Origin: Deltaproteobacteria bacterium HGW-Deltaproteobacteria-2
Lineage (GTDB): Bacteria > Desulfobacterota > Syntrophia > Syntrophales > Smithellaceae
Direction of reading: 5' to 3'
Length of the DNA: 64,000 bases
Assembly (NCBI GenBank): GCA_002840505.1
Contig: PHBC01000004.1
Span: forward strand, 57,313-121,312
The position numbers and the translations under genes are program-made. The first letter of the stretch is position 1, and every line of letters starts with the position of its first letter. Of this stretch, positions 8,719 through 17,590 are shown piece by piece. The notes beneath the pieces are model-generated. The model was not told where the DNA came from and searched no databases. It saw only the letters and a list, made by a program, of their open reading frames with translations.

Positions 8719-9402
8719 ATGGATAGCAATACTTCTTCTATAAACTGGAGTACTATCGCGCGGCACCACCCATCAGCATTTCTTCTTGCAGCACAACTTT
8801 TAAGTTTGGCCCTTTATGTGGCACTGGGAGATGTTCCCAGCGGCCCATTTTTTCTCGGCGCTTTCGGAATGCTGATCCTTCTTTTGGTTGTTTGGGTTGT
8901 CATTCACAGCCCGGCAATCAACTGGATTGCCTGGATTATCGCGGGAATGGTGATTTTACTATCAATTTTGTCATGGCTTACGTCCAACCCGTCTATGTTT
9001 ATATGGGCAACGTTCCTGGAGGCCGCATTATATTTTTATGGAGCTGGCGGTTTAATAACCTATATGATGGGTGATGAACACGTTACTACCGACGATTTGT
9101 TTGCTGCCGGCGCTACATTTACTCTGATTGCCTGGGGATTTGCCTATCTTTATCTGGTATGCCAGGCATGGAGTCCGCAAGCCTTCGCTTATGGAACACA
9201 TCCTAAAGAACCCCTGAATTTTATCGAACTGCTTTTTTTGAGTTTTTCCAATCTTTCGGCTACAGGTTTAAGCGATATCGTTCCGATTTCTTCGCCATCG
9301 CGTGTTCTGGTAATGCTGGAGCAGTTTGCCGGTGTCGCCTACATAGCCGTGGTGGTCTCGCGGTTAATCGGACTGACAATCACCCGTCGTCAGGATAAAT
9401 GA
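8719..9402 (+). CDS. Ion-channel-like membrane protein with altered selectivity filter
   Basis: About six membrane segments. The C-terminal third has the layout of a two-helix K+ channel pore: FIELLFLSFSNLSATGLSDIVP, then a final helix through VLVMLEQFAGVAYIAVVVSRLI. The usual TVGYGD filter reads ATGLSD, so potassium selectivity is doubtful. I prefer ATG 8719 (227 residues) over an in-frame TTG at 8671; GAGGA at 8701-8705 precedes it, though the spacing of 13 is long. Neighbours are small unknown genes. Confidence 0.65.
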   Translation: MDSNTSSINWSTIARHHPSAFLLAAQLLSLALYVALGDVPSGPFFLGAFGMLILLLVVWVVIHSPAINWIAWIIAGMVILLSILSWLTSNPSMFIWATFLEAALYFYGAGGLITYMMGDEHVTTDDLFAAGATFTLIAWGFAYLYLVCQAWSPQAFAYGTHPKEPLNFIELLFLSFSNLSATGLSDIVPISSPSRVLVMLEQFAGVAYIAVVVSRLIGLTITRRQDK

Positions 9403-9442
9403 ACATTATAACTAAAATGTTCGAATTAAGGAGAAAACGGAA

Positions 9443-9751
9443 ATGAGCATTTCTAAGTGGTTGGATAAAAAGGAAGCCGAGGGCATTGATGTTTCGCATA
9501 TCAAATTGCCGGAAGATTTGGCTAATGATGAAACTCCGGCGGAAACAATTTATTTTAAAGAGATAAGGTCCTGCTCTATTCTTTGCCCCGGCACCCATCC
9601 CTTTGCGACTATTGAGCGTTACGGTCACTGGTTTTACTGCCGGGGACGTGACAAAGAAAATGGTCCGCATACCACAAAACCGCAATGGTGGTTCTTCACG
9701 AAAGATTCCGACCTGGCGTTTAAAACGGCCAAATCACATTTAGAAAAATGA
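9443..9751 (+). CDS. Conserved hypothetical protein, 102 residues
   Basis: No named family recognised. The product is soluble, rich in aromatic residues in its second half (GHWFYCRGRD, PQWWFFTKDSDLAF), with two cysteines in RSCSILCPGTHPF and a third in FYCRG. AAGGAGAAAACGGAA precedes ATG 9443 at good spacing. It follows the channel-like gene by 40 bases and precedes the lipase by 56, so it may be in the same transcription unit. Confidence 0.65.
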   Translation: MSISKWLDKKEAEGIDVSHIKLPEDLANDETPAETIYFKEIRSCSILCPGTHPFATIERYGHWFYCRGRDKENGPHTTKPQWWFFTKDSDLAFKTAKSHLEK

Positions 9752-9807
9752 TTACCTTATTTCAAAATCAAATGCCTGCGTAGCAACGACCAGGAGAACA
9801 CAAAAGA

Positions 9808-10803
9808 ATGCTGGATTATGTTTACAATGAATCTTTCGATTGGGAACGGATGTTTCTACCTGCAGGAATAAACGAATTCGACAACCGGAAAGCTGGCATC
9901 GCAGCCTGTCTCGCTCGCGACAGCTACTATAATGATTCAAGGCATACGGAAACATTACAGGCACTTGGCTTTGATGATGCCCAGCTTTTTCATGACAACC
10001 ATCTGCAAACACTTATCGGGTGCCGGAATATTAAGACTCTTGATGAAAACATGTCACTAATTACGATTGTTTTTCGCGGTTCGGATGAGATTCAGGATTG
10101 GCTGCATAATCTCGACTTTCGCACGAACCACTTTCTTAATACAGTATTTTTCCCTCACCTCCGCAGACTCAAGGTTCATCATGGTATTCTGAAAAATGTT
10201 TATGATTTCGAAAAAAAGGCTGAGCAGGTCATCTTCAAGAATAATTTGGTAAAAGGTAACCTTATTCAAATACTAAAAGATGAATATAAAAGAAAACGTT
10301 GTTTCTTCTGGATTATCGGTCATAGTCTCGGCGGAGCTATGGCAACTTTATTTGCCGCCCGATTGTATGATTATTACGGAATTTCCCCCGGAAGAATTCT
10401 TACCCATACATTTGGAGCTCCGCCTATCGGCAATATGTATTTTGCCGCACGTTACGGTCATAAAGGCGCTCTTCGAATTAAACCAACAAAAAAGAAGAAC
10501 ATCCTTGCATTGTTTCGTTTTGTCAATGCCGATGATCCCATACCCGCTCCCAGGTTTATAGATGAAGTCAGTGCAAAAGCGGAAGGCGGATCGATTACAC
10601 AACCTCCTTATCAATTATTGGGATTAAAGCACGTTGGACAGGAAGTGCGATTTTCGCCGCGCCTTCTTCCCGATTTCTACGAAAAATATCAAACCTTCAC
10701 CAAAAGACGTTATAACAGCTCGAGCTTTATGAAGGTTCATTTTATGGAAGCATATATGACGGGAATTGATGTGCACCAGCGATTAACGGCAAAGGATAAG
10801 TAA
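9808..10803 (+). CDS. Lipase class 3 family protein
   Basis: Alpha/beta hydrolase of the fungal-type lipase_3 family, expected to cleave acyl esters. The nucleophile elbow is GHSLGG with Ser173; upstream ITIVFRGSDEIQDWLHNLDF is the typical oxyanion-side FRG(T/S) motif, and the downstream FRFVNADDPIPAPRF region would supply the catalytic Asp, with His near GLKHVGQEV. No signal peptide is visible, so it may be cytoplasmic. Length 331 fits. CAGGAGAAC in front supports ATG 9808. It sits 13 bases before the DUF4422-RlpA fusion. Confidence 0.88.
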   Translation: MLDYVYNESFDWERMFLPAGINEFDNRKAGIAACLARDSYYNDSRHTETLQALGFDDAQLFHDNHLQTLIGCRNIKTLDENMSLITIVFRGSDEIQDWLHNLDFRTNHFLNTVFFPHLRRLKVHHGILKNVYDFEKKAEQVIFKNNLVKGNLIQILKDEYKRKRCFFWIIGHSLGGAMATLFAARLYDYYGISPGRILTHTFGAPPIGNMYFAARYGHKGALRIKPTKKKNILALFRFVNADDPIPAPRFIDEVSAKAEGGSITQPPYQLLGLKHVGQEVRFSPRLLPDFYEKYQTFTKRRYNSSSFMKVHFMEAYMTGIDVHQRLTAKDK

Positions 10804-10816
10804 AGGGAAACATAAA

Positions 10817-12223
10817 ATGCGCGATATTAAAATATTTGTATCACACCGCATCGAATTTGACAGCCGGACTGTCGACAATCCGCTATTCTTCCCTATGCGC
10901 TGCGGCGCCGTAGACGATAAACGCGCCGGATATAAAATGCCGGGCGATGACACGGGTGAAAATATTTCCGATCACCGCGTGAGTTTCGGAGAATTCACCG
11001 TGCAATATTGGGCATGGAAAAACATCAACGCGGACTATTACGGCATCTGCCATTATCGCCGATATTTATCCTTTTCTCCCCGCCGGTATTACAACATAGA
11101 AAATGCAGAACTGATTGATCCTTTATTAAACAGCCAGGCGATTAAACGTTATCGCCTCATGGATTCGAAACGAATGCGCGATTTAATTGAGGCCAATGAC
11201 GCCATTGTCAATAATGCCCAGGATATCCGGTTTTGGAGATCAGCTGAAACAGTGTACGATCTTTGGGTAAGCTGGCACAACATGGAAAAAGCATCTATTG
11301 ATCTTCTGCTCCCTTTAATCAAAGAACTGCGTCCGGAATATCTGCAATCGGCGCAGGAGTATTTTTCAGACGCTTATCATCGCGGGCATAACTGCTTTAT
11401 TTTTCGCCGTGAATTATTCTTTCAGTACTGCGAATTTGTATTCGACATTTTATTTGCGTTGGAAAAGAAACTGGATAACAGCGGATACAAAGAGACTTTT
11501 CCGCGCACACCCGGCTTTTTAGCTGAGATTATGTATGGAATCTTTGTCCATCATCTGCATAGACAGGAAAAGTACCGTATCAAAGAACTGCCTCTCGTTT
11601 TTTTTGAAGAAACGCGAAAAACACATAACAACCTGTCACAGGCAGTTAAACGATACATACGATTAACACAGAATTATTTGCGACTTCGAAGTTACGACAT
11701 CCTGCCGCTCGAATCCAAACGCCGAGCGACACTGAGATGGCTTTATCACTCAATAAAAGATCCTCTATCGGCCCTGTTCATTGTATCTCTTGTTACGCTG
11801 TTTATAAGCGCCGGCTGCCAGACTATCCCACAGGCACAAAAGGCGGAGGAACCAACTCCGGCACAGGTAATAATCAAATACTCAGAACCGGATGGTGCGG
11901 TGGGAATAGCCCGCTACTACAAGAAACGATACAATGGCAGAAAAACAACTTCCGGCGAAATCTACAGTTCGAAAAAGCTGACAGCAGCGCACCCCACCCT
12001 TCCTATGGGCACACTGGTGGAAGTGGAAAATCTCTCCAACAACAAATCCGTAATTGTCAAGATCAACGATCGTTGTCGCGAGCATGAAGAAGTATTTATT
12101 GATTTATCACGCCAGGCGGCACGCCAACTCGGCATGATTAAACAAGGCAGAGCCAACGTCCGGATTACTATCATTAACGAAACTAATCAGTCAGATGAAG
12201 AGACGTCTGACACGCAGGACTAG
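10817..12223 (+). CDS. DUF4422 glycosyltransferase fused to a membrane segment and an RlpA-type DPBB domain
   Basis: The first about 290 residues are a DUF4422 putative glycosyltransferase (IKIFVSHRI, ISDHRVSFGEFTVQYWAWKN, YYGICHYRRYLSF). Residues 317-333 are hydrophobic and end in SAGC with Cys334, like a lipoprotein signal. Residues about 363-458 are an RlpA double-psi beta-barrel: GIARYYKKRYNGRKTTSGE with Glu381, LTAAHPTLPMGTLVEV, INDRC and FIDLSRQAARQLGM. RlpA proteins cut or bind septal peptidoglycan. The frame is continuous, and I see no in-frame ATG, GTG or TTG just before the hydrophobic segment, so a true fusion is likely. Predicted topology is a cytoplasmic transferase, one helix and a periplasmic RlpA domain. 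GGGAAAC precedes ATG 10817. Confidence 0.8.
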   Translation: MRDIKIFVSHRIEFDSRTVDNPLFFPMRCGAVDDKRAGYKMPGDDTGENISDHRVSFGEFTVQYWAWKNINADYYGICHYRRYLSFSPRRYYNIENAELIDPLLNSQAIKRYRLMDSKRMRDLIEANDAIVNNAQDIRFWRSAETVYDLWVSWHNMEKASIDLLLPLIKELRPEYLQSAQEYFSDAYHRGHNCFIFRRELFFQYCEFVFDILFALEKKLDNSGYKETFPRTPGFLAEIMYGIFVHHLHRQEKYRIKELPLVFFEETRKTHNNLSQAVKRYIRLTQNYLRLRSYDILPLESKRRATLRWLYHSIKDPLSALFIVSLVTLFISAGCQTIPQAQKAEEPTPAQVIIKYSEPDGAVGIARYYKKRYNGRKTTSGEIYSSKKLTAAHPTLPMGTLVEVENLSNNKSVIVKINDRCREHEEVFIDLSRQAARQLGMIKQGRANVRITIINETNQSDEETSDTQD

Positions 12224-12282
12224 CAGATTAAGTTTTCCTGTTTCCAGAAAGTTAAAATAAGTTTTACAGAAATTTCAAACCG

Positions 12283-13509
12283 CTACTGAGATTCTTTTCT
12301 CTTTTTCAACTCCAGCGCGGCCTTGAGTCCTTTTTGTCTGATTACTTTCAATTTGAGCCTCGTCTCCGTCAACTTAAAGAACCGCTTGCCGTATTTGTTT
12401 AAAAGTTTCTGATTAATTTCAAAACCAAGTCCGGGTTTGGTAAACGGCGCGAGCATCGCGTTTTTATCCGGGATGATTGGATTAATAATCCCTTCTCTTT
12501 GTTCCGGCACCCAGGAAGGTTCTTCCAAAGGATATTCCAGCGGCAACTTATTGCCTCTATCAGCAAGCACCATGTTCCAGTTGATATAAAACCCAAGTCC
12601 GTTGGTCCATGTGTGCGGAGAATATTCTCTGTTGTACGCGTGACATGCATCTATAACTTTTCTCACCTGGGCGATTCCCCCAGCAAATGTTGCATCAGGC
12701 TGATAAATGTGGAAGCAGTCTTTTTCCAGCATGATTTTGATTTCATCCCAGCCGTAGTTGAGTTCGGCACCACTAATCTTCACCTTGGAAATTTTCTTCA
12801 AGGCGGCATTACCGTCGTAATCTCTGGAATCGAGTGGCTCTTCCAGCCAGTTGATGTTGTTGGCATAACAGGCCTGAGCAAACTCCGTCGCGCGCTGCAA
12901 ATCCCACGCGGGGATTTTATCCACAATGGTTACCAGCCATCCCTGATTGGCATCCACGCCTAAAACAAGACTATCCCCCACGCCTTTTCTTATCACCTCG
13001 ATGTGCCGGATATCATCCTTCAGCGCCTTGTTTTTCACCCGTAGTTTTGCTGTTTTGAATCCACTCTCTTTCATGGCGAGGAGTTCTTCAACTCTTTTTT
13101 CCGGTTCGTGCATCTCACCGGTTGAGCAGTAAACTTCGATAGGCCTTGCCTCACCACCCAGGAGTTCATACACCGGCTTGCCCTTGCTCTTGCCGATAAT
13201 GTCCCAGCATGCGGGTTCTATCCAAAAATTTCTCCAGCCGAGAATGCCGGCCTGCTTTAATAAACTTTGAGCAGATTCGATATCCGTCGGATCCGCACCC
13301 AGTAAATATCCGCCAATAAGGTCTCCCAGCCCTTCCCTTTCATATCCCAAAGCGGTACCTGCTGAATATCCTTCAATGCCGTCATCGGTAACAAGTCTTA
13401 TCAGGGTAAATCCATTGTGCGTTTGAGGATAACCGGGTATCCAGGTGGGCCAGAAAGTTTGCTTTAACGGAACCTGCACATGATAAAGCTCAATCAAAGA
13501 TATTTTCAT
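12283..13509 (-). CDS. Mandelate racemase/muconate lactonizing enzyme family protein (enolase superfamily)
   Basis: Mg2+-dependent enzyme that removes the alpha proton of a carboxylate; the substrate is not clear. Metal ligands are seen as LGVDANQGW (Asp), NWLEEPLD (Glu) and KISGAELNYG (Glu). A lysine-rich strand TAKLRVKNK supplies the base, and SPHTWTNGLG carries the His of the mandelate racemase/sugar-acid dehydratase side. Length 408 is typical. The start is ATG 13509 because AAGGAGG lies just upstream (complement of 13516-13522). It is convergent with the DUF4422-RlpA gene and has no operon partner, so it may be a sugar-acid or aromatic-acid enzyme. Confidence 0.88.
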   Translation of the reverse strand: MKISLIELYHVQVPLKQTFWPTWIPGYPQTHNGFTLIRLVTDDGIEGYSAGTALGYEREGLGDLIGGYLLGADPTDIESAQSLLKQAGILGWRNFWIEPACWDIIGKSKGKPVYELLGGEARPIEVYCSTGEMHEPEKRVEELLAMKESGFKTAKLRVKNKALKDDIRHIEVIRKGVGDSLVLGVDANQGWLVTIVDKIPAWDLQRATEFAQACYANNINWLEEPLDSRDYDGNAALKKISKVKISGAELNYGWDEIKIMLEKDCFHIYQPDATFAGGIAQVRKVIDACHAYNREYSPHTWTNGLGFYINWNMVLADRGNKLPLEYPLEEPSWVPEQREGIINPIIPDKNAMLAPFTKPGLGFEINQKLLNKYGKRFFKLTETRLKLKVIRQKGLKAALELKKRKESQ

Positions 13510-13848
13510 AAAAAACCTCCTTGAGGCAGTTATGAAAAATTTACACCCTCCCACAGACTTTGTCAAACTTGTTCGGTATCAGAAAATAGATATTCAAATT
13601 CGGGGCTGTTATTTTTTTTGTTTGGATGTAAAATACTGCGCACCAATGTGGTTTTATCCGACAGGGAAATACAAACGTTTGGATTACTTTTTTTTGAAAA
13701 AATGTATTTCATGTCATTTCGAGGAGCAACGCGACGAGAAATCTTTTTTTTATTTTTTTACCTTAAAAGATTTCTCCCTTTGGTCGAAATGACAAATTAA
13801 TAATTATTCAAAGATCTGTGTTTTGAACAAAACAAAGGAGGTATTGCA
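13510..13848. other. Intergenic region with a palindromic element
   Basis: No gene is supported. It holds the start-side leader of the enolase-family gene, a run of AT-rich sequence, and the large palindromic repeat at 13712-13794. AAAGGAGG before 13849 belongs to the following gene. Confidence 0.6.
13712..13794. repeat. Palindromic intergenic repeat (REP/MITE-like)
   Basis: Outer arms TGTCATTTCGA (13712-13722) and TCGAAATGACA (13784-13794) are exact reverse complements, and inner arms AGAAATCTTTT (13737-13747) and AAAAGATTTCT (13765-13775) pair again. The wording, GTCATTTCGAGGAGC followed by GCGACGAGAAATC, matches the widespread GTCATTGCGAGGAGCGAAGCGACG-type repeat (written in part) of anaerobic bacterial genomes. 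It carries no gene and is likely a non-autonomous mobile palindrome. Confidence 0.75.
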
Positions 13849-14478
13849 ATGAATCTTAACAATCCCGAAGCAACACAGCAGGCATTGAACATTTTAAGAA
13901 GCGGCGCTACTTTCCAGTGGTATGTAATCCCGCTGCTTGTGATTGTCTTATACATCTATGCCAACGAGTATGAAAAGGGCAGCTACCGCACAATTGCCGG
14001 TGGGCTCGCTCTTTACATGGTCCACTGGTTTGTGGAAATCGTCAACGCCTTAATCCAGCATTTTTCCGGTCATGCTCTCTGGACTGTACCTGCCGGGACA
14101 GCGTTTGAAATAATGGTGGGCGTTGGCATCGAAATAAGTCTGATGTTCTCCATTGCCGGATTGGTTGTATGCAAACTGATGCCGAAAGACCCTTCCCTGA
14201 AAATTATGGGCATCAACAACCGCTTAGCCTTTACAATTGCCAATGCCGCTTTTGCCTCTATTCTCGAAATATTCCTGGTGCGGACGCCGACATTTGTCTG
14301 GGTTTACGGATGGTGGGGCGCTTTCCCGGTTTTTGTAACGGTTTACATTCCGTTCTTCGCTGCCGCCTGTTACGTGCATGATTGGCAACCACGGGCACAA
14401 AAGCTTTTCATTGGATCGCTTTTCGCCATCAACGCCATTGCGCTTATCGTATTCGCGGGAATTCTAAAATGGATTTAA
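13849..14478 (+). CDS. Multi-pass membrane protein, function unknown
   Basis: About six membrane helices across 209 residues, for example WYVIPLLVIVLYIYA, TIAGGLALYMVHWFVEIV, IMVGVGIEISLMFSIAGLVV, VFVTVYIPFFAAACYV and LFIGSLFAINAIALIVFAGI. A few acidic and histidine residues lie inside helices (HWFVEIVNALIQHF). I do not recognise the family. AAAGGAGG precedes ATG 13849. It is followed at 32 bases by a lipoprotein gene, possibly its partner. Confidence 0.75.
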   Translation: MNLNNPEATQQALNILRSGATFQWYVIPLLVIVLYIYANEYEKGSYRTIAGGLALYMVHWFVEIVNALIQHFSGHALWTVPAGTAFEIMVGVGIEISLMFSIAGLVVCKLMPKDPSLKIMGINNRLAFTIANAAFASILEIFLVRTPTFVWVYGWWGAFPVFVTVYIPFFAAACYVHDWQPRAQKLFIGSLFAINAIALIVFAGILKWI

Positions 14479-14510
14479 TGGCATCAGATCATCAGAAAGT
14501 AGGAGGGAAC

Positions 14511-15407
14511 ATGAAAACTTTACGTCTGAAAACCTCTCCACTGCCGGTATATTTAGTCATATTACTTTTTGCTGTCTCATGCCTGGCTCTCACTTCTTGC
14601 AGCAAAGACAGCTCCGCCAGTATAGACCCGCAGGCCGAATATAACGCAGCAGTCCAGGACGCGCAGACAATGACATCCGCAAAAATCTCAAAAAATCTAA
14701 CCGCTATTGTTCCTGAAAATACGAATCTCATCTGGGAAAATGACGTGCCGGGCACGCGGGTGCTTGTCGCTACCTGGATCGGCAGCCAAGCGGCCTGTCA
14801 AAACTATATGGACCCGAATTCACTGGGCTGCAAAGAGGGACAAGAGTGTCAAAACTACAGTTATAATTCCTGGGTTTCTGTTGTTCCGGAACTGAAGCAT
14901 CTCCTGGGTCATTATCCAACTCTTCTTCGGGTTGCCCAGGCTCTCGGTTTGCCTCCACCTTCTGCGACACAGACACTGGAAAACACGTGCATTCTCGAAC
15001 TGTATGTATCCCCTACCGACCTTTTCCGGCCATCGGCAGACCCGGAAGTATCCGATCATGAGGCGGAGTTAGCATTTCCCACTGATGGATTCCGAAAATT
15101 TGACGATACGCTTCTCATTTATTCGGAAATGCCCTGCGACCCAAACTACTGTGACAATTGCACAGGGTCCGGAAAGTGCGGGATGACCTCATACCGGAAA
15201 TGGTATAACAACCGCAGGACATATGTCTATTCGCAGACGTCCGTGAATAGCCCTTATCCCTGGACGGCGCTCGGCTACACTTACGATTGGGGAAATCCCA
15301 TTCCTCCACATTTCGGTTTGAGTGAATTTGTAATCAATAGCGGAACAACGGGGATTGATGTTTTTATTAAATCATGCAAATGGACAGGAGAATATTTCAG
15401 CAACTGA
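14511..15407 (+). CDS. Lipoprotein of unknown function
   Basis: The N-terminus is a clear lipoprotein signal: basic MKTLRLK, a hydrophobic run, and lipobox LTSC near residue 29. The mature part has many cysteines, including a compact CDPNYCDNCTGSGKCG cluster near residue 215, suggesting disulfides or bound metal. 298 residues. AGGAGGGAAC directly before ATG 14511 decides the start; the frame stays open for 43 more codons upstream into the preceding gene but lacks a ribosome site. No family recognised. Confidence 0.78.
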   Translation: MKTLRLKTSPLPVYLVILLFAVSCLALTSCSKDSSASIDPQAEYNAAVQDAQTMTSAKISKNLTAIVPENTNLIWENDVPGTRVLVATWIGSQAACQNYMDPNSLGCKEGQECQNYSYNSWVSVVPELKHLLGHYPTLLRVAQALGLPPPSATQTLENTCILELYVSPTDLFRPSADPEVSDHEAELAFPTDGFRKFDDTLLIYSEMPCDPNYCDNCTGSGKCGMTSYRKWYNNRRTYVYSQTSVNSPYPWTALGYTYDWGNPIPPHFGLSEFVINSGTTGIDVFIKSCKWTGEYFSN

Positions 15408-15441
15408 AAAATAGCGCTTGATCACTTTTAAGGAGTTATAG

Positions 15442-16263
15442 ATGAAGAATTACGGTATCAGTCTGAAGCGGCAAGGGCACATAGCCATCATTACTTTTGA
15501 ACGGCCGGCAAAACAAAATGCCCTTGACCAGCACATGTTCGACAGTCTGGATAAAGTTGTAGCCGAACTCAAGGGCACCCTGCCGCGGGTTATCGTCCTC
15601 ACCGGTGCCGGCGACAAAGCTTTCTGCGCAGGATTTGACGTGAATCCGGAAAATCCTTTACTTAAGCCATTATCCGTCGCAATGGAGAAACACGACAAAG
15701 GCCCGGCGTATGACCTCATCCACCGCATCAGAACAAGTACCGACAATCTTGTCATGTTACCCGTCCCAATAATTGCCGCCATTAACGGACTGGCTTACGG
15801 CGGTGGAGCCGAGATTGCTTCCCGCTGTGACCTGCGGGTTATGGATCCCGGGGCCGTGATTTGTTTCTCCGAGGTGCGGCTGGGCCTCATGCCGGACCAC
15901 GGCGGAGTCGTGGGGCTCACCCACCTTGTGGGTGCTTCCCGGGCTACCGATCTTATCCTCACTGCCCGAAAGGTGGGTGCAGAAGAGGCCTTCCAACTCG
16001 GTTTGATCAACCGCATCAGTGCACCAGGCAAGGCTCTTGAGGAAGCATTGTCCCTTGCTCTTTCCATCACGCAAAACGGCCCCCGAGCTGTGCGCCATGC
16101 CCTATACGTTATCAGAAAAACCGGCGATCTGACAACCCAGGAGGCCCTGGAGCTGGAGACGGAAGCAGCCGCCACACTCATTGCAAGTGGTGAAAGCATC
16201 CACGGAATTTCCGCCTTTCTCACGCGGCAGAAGCCAGAATTCCCGGAACCAGGAGAATCCTGA
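15442..16263 (+). CDS. Enoyl-CoA hydratase/isomerase family protein (crotonase fold)
   Basis: Acts on acyl-CoA thioesters. The crotonase oxyanion-hole segments are AFCAGFDVNPENP near residue 68 and NGLAYGGGAEIASRCDLRV near residue 115; FSEVRLGLMPDHGGVVGL carries the usual position of a catalytic glutamate (E of SEVRLG). Length 273 is normal. AAGGAGTTATAG precedes ATG 15442. Together with the CoA-transferase at 380 it suggests acyl-CoA metabolism, but the exact reaction (hydration, isomerisation or hydrolysis) is not readable. Confidence 0.9.
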   Translation: MKNYGISLKRQGHIAIITFERPAKQNALDQHMFDSLDKVVAELKGTLPRVIVLTGAGDKAFCAGFDVNPENPLLKPLSVAMEKHDKGPAYDLIHRIRTSTDNLVMLPVPIIAAINGLAYGGGAEIASRCDLRVMDPGAVICFSEVRLGLMPDHGGVVGLTHLVGASRATDLILTARKVGAEEAFQLGLINRISAPGKALEEALSLALSITQNGPRAVRHALYVIRKTGDLTTQEALELETEAAATLIASGESIHGISAFLTRQKPEFPEPGES

Positions 16264-16350
16264 GATGAATTTGAGCTATCCCCCAAAATTTAAGGCAGCA
16301 TGCTCATGGTGCAAGATGCACATAGAAATTTTAAGTTAATGGAGGCAGTC

Positions 16351-17358
16351 ATGTCCGAATCACAATTTTATCATATTTCCCAGAAAGGAAAACTCACCAG
16401 CGTCGCAACTGTTGATGACGCTCTGGCTGTGGCAAAGAGCGGCGGCTTTATATGGCTGAATTACTGCCAGCCGAAAAAAGACGAACTCTCGATTCTTATC
16501 GGTCTTTTGGATCTCCATCATCTTGCTATTGAGGATTGTTTAAACGAAGACCAGATTCCCAAGATGGAAGACTTTCCCCGGAATACTTTTATTATCTTCA
16601 ACACCTTTGAATATTCAAACAAAAAACTTTCGATCGGCGAAATCGATCTGTTTATCGGCGAAAACTTTCTGGTAACAGTCAGCCAGCGCGATTCCGACAA
16701 CCGCCGGATTTTGGATGGCATTGAGCACATCATGGAGACAGACATGGAGAGCGCCCGGCACGGACCGGCTTTCCTGATGCACGTCATCTTGGACCACATT
16801 GTGGACCAAAAGTTTCTGGCAATTGAGGCTCTGGAAGATGAACTGGACATCCAGGAAGAAACCATGCTGGCCAGTGTTTCCAATTTCAACCCCGCCGAGA
16901 TGATCCGATTGCGTCGCGACCTGCTGAATCTCCGCAAAAGTCTCTTCCATGAACGGGAGATCCTCGTTAAGATCTGCCGCAAAGATTGTCCCTTCATACC
17001 GGAAAAAGCCATCTATCACTATCGGGACATCTACGACCATCTTACAAAATTCTTCGAGTTAACTGAATCTTATCGTGAAATAGTCACCAGTCTGATGGAC
17101 ATGTATCTGTCAATGCTCAACAACCAGATGACGAAAGCCGCCAACCAGACAAACAAGGCAGTCCGGAGGCTGACATTCATAACCACTATCTTTATGCCGC
17201 TCACACTTATTGCCGGAATCGGCGGGATGTCCGAGTGGTCTATGATGACCGGGCCTCAGAACTGGAAAATTGCCTATCCGGCTTTCCTGCTCGCCATCGG
17301 GATAATCGGTTTTGTCAACTACGGCCTGCTCAAGTGGTTGGAAAGGAAAAAAAGATGA
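16351..17358 (+). CDS. corA: CorA-family divalent metal transporter with GMS in place of GMN
   Basis: Homopentameric Mg2+/Co2+ channel family. The long cytoplasmic N-terminal part ends in a stretch rich in charged helices, followed by two C-terminal membrane helices (LTFITTIFMPLTLIAGIGG and IAYPAFLLAIGIIGFVNYGL). The filter motif after the first helix reads GIGGMSEWSMMTGPQNW, so the classic GMN is GMS, as in a subgroup of CorA relatives. 335 residues from ATG 16351, chosen because TGGAGGCAG lies 8 bases upstream. The C-terminus ends in KWLERKKR. Confidence 0.9.
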   Translation: MSESQFYHISQKGKLTSVATVDDALAVAKSGGFIWLNYCQPKKDELSILIGLLDLHHLAIEDCLNEDQIPKMEDFPRNTFIIFNTFEYSNKKLSIGEIDLFIGENFLVTVSQRDSDNRRILDGIEHIMETDMESARHGPAFLMHVILDHIVDQKFLAIEALEDELDIQEETMLASVSNFNPAEMIRLRRDLLNLRKSLFHEREILVKICRKDCPFIPEKAIYHYRDIYDHLTKFFELTESYREIVTSLMDMYLSMLNNQMTKAANQTNKAVRRLTFITTIFMPLTLIAGIGGMSEWSMMTGPQNWKIAYPAFLLAIGIIGFVNYGLLKWLERKKR

Positions 17359-17485
17359 AGGAACGGACGTTCGCTGGAATAAACAGCAATAAAACCTTAA
17401 CATCGTAACGTCCCGCTTTATATGAAGAAGCTTCATATATTTTCACCATATTGTTTGTACAAAACGTTATCCATGCAAATAAAGG

Positions 17486-17514
17486 TTGACTATTATGCGC
17501 TATTACTGTAGTGT
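17486..17514 (+). promoter_or_regulatory. Candidate sigma-70 promoter for csp leader
   Basis: TTGACT (17486-17491), a 17-base spacer and TAGTGT (17509-17514). The -35 is good and the -10 only moderate. It would give a leader of about 160 bases before the csp start. Confidence 0.35.
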
Positions 17515-17590
17515 CCAGTTAACTTCGGATACTTATAAATAAGATGCGAAGATAAGAGTTGGATTTAGACATTTTGAAGCACATAGGCTA

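Noticed and set aside
11730..11820. Separate start for the RlpA part of the fusion protein
   Set aside because: No in-frame ATG, GTG or TTG with a ribosome site occurs just before the hydrophobic segment.
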